From Planctomycetota bacterium (lineage in GTDB: Bacteria > Planctomycetota > UBA8108 > UBA1146): a DNA stretch of 8,498 nt. Position numbers and translations under genes: made by a program. Below the pieces are notes generated by a model that did no database searches, was not told the DNA's origin, and worked only from the letters and a program-made list of their open reading frames with translations. The stretch covers positions 1 to 8,498 of the forward strand of contig NZJA01000115.1 of NCBI GenBank assembly GCA_002691835.1, given 5' to 3'. Positions 6,217-8,498 of the stretch are shown piece after piece (the stretch's first letter is position 1; the number at the start of each line of letters is the position of its first letter).

Positions 6217-7099
6217 TCTCGACGAATGGCAGCAAATCAGTGGAGAATCTGCTCCTCCCGGCCCGGTGACAGGAGTCCTGGTTGGGCCCCCAGATCACTT
6301 CGATATCGTCGATGTTCGTAATGAGCATATGAAGGATCAGGTCGGTAATGTCCGACATGATCTCGCATGGGATCAGTGGAAACGCTTTTGTCAGTCGATC
6401 ATTCAGCTCGGACTGAAGGTTCATCAAATTGAAGTCGAGCCAGATCAGGTAGACGCCGTCTTTACTGCAAATCCCTCTCTCAGCACTTCTGATCGACGGG
6501 GTAATCCCCGGATTATTCTCGGACGCATGAATCACCCCAATCGAATTCCGGAAACAGAGTTCCACCTCAAAGCCTATACAGAATTGGGTCTCCAATGCGA
6601 TGAACTCCCTTCGACAATCACCACATGGGAAGGTAATGGAGACACCCTCCGAGATCTCACTCGGCCATTGCTTTGGTGTGGTCTTGGCCCGAGGAGCGAA
6701 TTTGCCGGACACATTGCAGCGGCAGAGATTCTGGATCTGGATCTTGCCCTTCTCGAACTGCCCGACCCACGCTACTACCATCTCGATACTGCATTGGCGA
6801 TACTCAACGAATCAACCATCGCCATTGTTGCCGATGCCTTTAACTCTGAAGGATTGGAATTGTTAAACGGAGCTTTTGAAAACCTGATCGAAGTAGACCC
6901 ACAAGAGGCACAACATCGTCTTGCTGGGAACATGTGGTCCCCAGACGGCTCTCATGTTCTGATCAGTAGTCAAACACCAGTGACGTCCGCAAACCTCAAA
7001 GCTCATGGATTTCGAGTCATCGAAACTGAAACAGACGAGTTTCTCAAATCCGGAGGAAGCGTCTTTTGTATGCGACAGGAGATCCGAGATGCCCGCTGA
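6200..7099 (+). CDS. DDAH/amidinotransferase-family enzyme (guanidine-modifying superfamily)
   Basis: The 299-residue protein belongs to the superfamily that includes dimethylarginine dimethylaminohydrolase, arginine deiminase and glycine amidinotransferase. The catalytic set is visible: WEGNGD (E144, D148), YYHLDTAL (His194) and GGSVFCM (nucleophile Cys290). DAVFTANPSL (about 85-94) is the substrate-side motif typical of DDAH-like bacterial members. These enzymes attack the guanidine carbon of arginine-like substrates through the cysteine; the actual substrate here cannot be read from sequence. ATG 6200 is preceded by GAGGAG at seven bases, a good Shine-Dalgarno, and lies inside the 3' end of mutY. 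The stop overlaps the next start by 11 bases. Its place between two DNA-repair genes has no obvious biochemical reason. Confidence 0.88.
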   Translation: MKIIHNLDEWQQISGESAPPGPVTGVLVGPPDHFDIVDVRNEHMKDQVGNVRHDLAWDQWKRFCQSIIQLGLKVHQIEVEPDQVDAVFTANPSLSTSDRRGNPRIILGRMNHPNRIPETEFHLKAYTELGLQCDELPSTITTWEGNGDTLRDLTRPLLWCGLGPRSEFAGHIAAAEILDLDLALLELPDPRYYHLDTALAILNESTIAIVADAFNSEGLELLNGAFENLIEVDPQEAQHRLAGNMWSPDGSHVLISSQTPVTSANLKAHGFRVIETETDEFLKSGGSVFCMRQEIRDAR

Positions 7100-7757
7100 A
7101 TTCAAAAAGTCTGTCGATCGCTTTCTTCGGAAAATAGCGGGGCCTTCTCCAGAAACACTTTTCAATCCCTGGCGGGAATGTGACCCCGAGCTGGATCTGG
7201 CTAAAGCCCCCACCATTCGCAGAGGAAATCTTCGTCAGTACCTACTGGCCCACGAGAATGCCGAAGCCATCCTTGTCGGGGAAGCGGCAGGTTGGGCGGG
7301 CTGTCGTTTCACAGGAATCCCATTCACGGGCGAGAACCTCATACAGGGTCCAGAAAGCCTTGATTGGGCAATTGGCCGTCCCATGAAACGCTCCTCCATC
7401 GCAGACAAACCTTATAAGGAAAGATCTGCAACGATTGTCTGGGGCGAGATCGCCGGTGATTCGCGACTGGTTCTCTGGAATGCGGTCCCATGGCACCCAT
7501 TCAGAGCCGGTGAACCTCTCACCAATCGAAAACCGAAACGGGAAGAAGAACAGGCTGGCCAGGAGATCCTCAAAAGCTTTATTAACCTGTTTCCAAAAGC
7601 AAGTGTTCACGCGATCGGTCGAGTTTCCCAGCAAACTTTGGCACAACTGGGATTTGACGCCGGATACATCCGTCACCCCTCTATGGGGGGACAGAAACAG
7701 TTCTGTCGCGGAATGAGAAGCCTGCGAAAAAGCCTCGACAGGTCATTGACGACCTGA
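7089..7757 (+). CDS. Uracil-DNA glycosylase superfamily protein
   Basis: The 222-residue protein shows the three signature blocks of the UDG fold. GEAAGWAGCRFTGIPFT (about 64-80) is motif A, the water-activating and uracil-binding loop. LWNAVPWHPF (about 129-138) follows the central strand. HPSMGGQKQF (about 196-205) is the motif B DNA-intercalating loop. It lacks the N-terminal cysteine set of the iron-sulfur UDG families 4 and 5, and motif A differs from the GQDPYH of classic Ung. It therefore fits one of the less studied UDG-like groups; base specificity is unknown. ATG 7089 has AGGAG seven bases upstream. It is the last gene of the mutY operon, and its stop codon lies inside the terminator hairpin. 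Confidence 0.85.
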   Translation: MPAEFKKSVDRFLRKIAGPSPETLFNPWRECDPELDLAKAPTIRRGNLRQYLLAHENAEAILVGEAAGWAGCRFTGIPFTGENLIQGPESLDWAIGRPMKRSSIADKPYKERSATIVWGEIAGDSRLVLWNAVPWHPFRAGEPLTNRKPKREEEQAGQEILKSFINLFPKASVHAIGRVSQQTLAQLGFDAGYIRHPSMGGQKQFCRGMRSLRKSLDRSLTT

Positions 7758-7768
7758 CGAGGCTTTTT
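7727..7768. terminator. Strong, probably bidirectional terminator between the UDG-like gene and efp
   Basis: GCCTCG-A-CAGGTC (7732-7744) pairs with GACCTG-A-CGAGGC (7751-7763), a 12-bp stem with one A-A mismatch and a six-base loop. It is flanked by five A on the left and five T on the right, so each strand ends in a U-tract. It should terminate both the plus-strand mutY operon and minus-strand efp transcription. The stop TGA of the UDG-like gene (7755-7757) is inside the 3' arm. Confidence 0.92.
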
Positions 7769-7784
7769 CATCGTTCGCTATTCG

Positions 7785-7813
7785 ACTCTCATGAGAGTTC
7801 ATGAACTGAGTTC
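7785..7813. repeat. Cluster of three adjoining palindromes in the convergent gap
   Basis: ACTCTCATGAGAGT (7785-7798) is a perfect 14-bp palindrome. AGTTCATGAACT (7796-7807) is a perfect 12-bp palindrome overlapping it. GAACT-G-AGTTC (7803-7813) is a third inverted repeat sharing bases with the second. They lie just 3' of efp. They may add to transcript-end structure; no U-tract follows on the minus strand. Confidence 0.6.
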
Positions 7814-7832
7814 CGACTGACTCCGTTAATTT

Positions 7833-8399
7833 TCAGGCCTTCACCCGTTCAATAAAATCACCCGTATCAGTCGAGATCTTGACCAGATCGCCCTCATTGA
7901 CATGATTCGGAATCTTCACCTCAAGCCCGGTTTCCAACTTGGCAGGCTTGTAGACATTATTGACACTATCACCCTTAAAACCCGGCTCAGTCTCTGCGAT
8001 CTGCAGAACAACTGCCGGAGGAAGATCTACCGAAACCGGCTTTTCTTCATAGAAGGTGACGGTGACATGCTCATTATGTTTTACAAATGGCATCAGATCT
8101 CCGACGAAGTCGACATGAAGCTGGTACTGCTCATAATCAGCAGTATCCATGAAGATGAAACTTTCACCTTCAGGGTAAAGGTATTCACAATTTTTCTTGT
8201 CCAGGAATGCTGTTTCAACCTTGTCTGCTGAGCGGAAGCGATGCGTGATGTGATCCCCACGCTGCAGGTTTTTCAGTTTCGCCTGAACAGCACCTCCCCC
8301 TTTGGAGAGTTTCTTCTGCTCAAGCTTGACGCAAACCCAGAGATCATCCTCGAAGTTGATGACCTGACCAACTCTAAGCTGTGTTGCGGGTACTCCCAT
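7833..8399 (-). CDS. efp: Translation elongation factor P
   Basis: EF-P binds between the P and E sites of the ribosome and relieves stalling at polyproline stretches. The 188-residue sequence has the family's full length and three-domain layout: an N-terminal KOW-like domain with KLKNLQRGDHITHRFRSADK, a central OB domain (FMDTADYEQYQL), and a C-terminal OB domain ending GFKGDSVNNVYKPAKLETG and VKISTDTGDFIERV. The tip loop reads KLSKGGGAVQ instead of the usual KPGKGGA. Lys33 sits at the position modified in many bacteria (Lys34 in E. coli). No EpmA/EpmB-type gene is in the window, so its modification state cannot be judged. The ATG at 8399 has AAGGA seven bases upstream. It is the only gene of its unit in the window. 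Confidence 0.97.
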   Translation of the reverse strand: MGVPATQLRVGQVINFEDDLWVCVKLEQKKLSKGGGAVQAKLKNLQRGDHITHRFRSADKVETAFLDKKNCEYLYPEGESFIFMDTADYEQYQLHVDFVGDLMPFVKHNEHVTVTFYEEKPVSVDLPPAVVLQIAETEPGFKGDSVNNVYKPAKLETGLEVKIPNHVNEGDLVKISTDTGDFIERVKA

Positions 8400-8498
8400 G
8401 GTGCGATCCTTCCTTCTCTGTAACTAACAGCTCCAAAGCATACCATGCCTGCCCCCTGAGGGGCGAGGCGATCGTGCCGATCAGCTTTCGGGCGTTGG
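8400..8498 (-). other. efp upstream region
   Basis: This 99-base stretch holds the efp ribosome-binding site, AAGGAAGGA (8415-8407 on the minus strand). A TATGCT that could be a -10 box lies farther up, but no matching -35 is seen. Two short inverted repeats occur, GCCCC-CTGA-GGGGC and GATCG-TGC-CGATC (8470-8482). Minus-strand frames are open to the window edge, so part may be the end of another gene, but nothing recognisable can be read. Confidence 0.4.

Noticed and set aside
6104..6781. 225-codon open frame on the minus strand
   Set aside because: It is antisense to mutY and the DDAH-like gene, with no recognisable protein features; it is a shadow of strong genes.
7242..7676. 144-codon minus-strand open frame
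   Set aside because: It is antisense to the UDG-like gene, whose motifs are clear; it is not a gene.
7755..7757. Whether the UDG-like TGA stop could also be read as Sec, since a strong hairpin surrounds it
   Set aside because: The hairpin has flanking A and T tracts typical of a terminator, the stop lies within the stem rather than before it, and the protein is already complete.
8470..8482. GATCG-TGC-CGATC inverted repeat as an operator
   Set aside because: It is short, with no second copy or clear promoter nearby; chance is a sufficient explanation.
8373..8498. Minus-strand frame reading ARKLIGTIASPLRG, faintly like the end of ribosomal protein L10
   Set aside because: The sequence after it does not follow L10, the frame runs into efp, and too little is in the window to decide.

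Overview
The window looks like a chromosomal segment of a planctomycete or a close relative. This is inferred from gene content, not from a marker gene: a six-repeat NHL lipoprotein, a membrane-anchored VWA protein and a coiled-coil membrane protein lie in one tightly coupled group, of the kind found beside MoxR/VWA genes in planctomycetes. Base composition is moderate and no mobile element, RNA gene or CRISPR array was seen.

The main result is that two genes on the minus strand are interrupted by an in-frame UGA and continue in the same frame with sensible protein. In the first (3946 to 3383), a peroxidase-related AhpD-like protein, UGA replaces the second cysteine of the catalytic CxxC motif (Cys80-His-Tyr-UGA83, then His87), and about 100 family-like residues follow. 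This is very probably a selenoprotein. In the second (3184 to 1529), a three-helix membrane protein with a long coiled coil has UGA as codon 421, shortly after a CPDC motif. About 130 residues follow in the same frame, with no ATG to restart on. Its UGA is followed 24 nt later by a 9-bp hairpin capped by a GGUC loop, the loop of the classic fdhF-type bacterial SECIS. I do not recognise this family as a known selenoprotein, so it is a candidate new one. Conventional gene calling would truncate both genes.

Layout. Minus strand, right to left: efp (8399-7833) stands alone. aroC (5040-3946) overlaps the AhpD-like selenoprotein (3946-3383), and a hairpin terminator follows. After a short gap with a 14-bp tandem repeat come the coiled-coil UGA gene (3184-1529), the NHL lipoprotein (1529-558) and the VWA protein (558-1, cut by the window edge). 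The last three are joined by one-base stop/start overlaps (TGATG, TAATG) and probably act together at the cell envelope. Plus strand: mutY (5104-6216), a DDAH/amidinotransferase-like enzyme (6200-7099) and a uracil-DNA-glycosylase-superfamily protein (7089-7757) form an overlapping operon. It ends in a strong, possibly bidirectional terminator facing efp. mutY and aroC are divergent across 63 bp with plausible overlapping promoters.

Functionally the plus-strand operon is mostly base-excision repair. The aroC unit joins chorismate synthesis to a thiol/selenol peroxidase-like protein. The leftmost operon is an envelope system of unknown job that may carry a selenocysteine. The Sec machinery (selA, selB, selC, selD) is not in the window and must be sought elsewhere in the genome.
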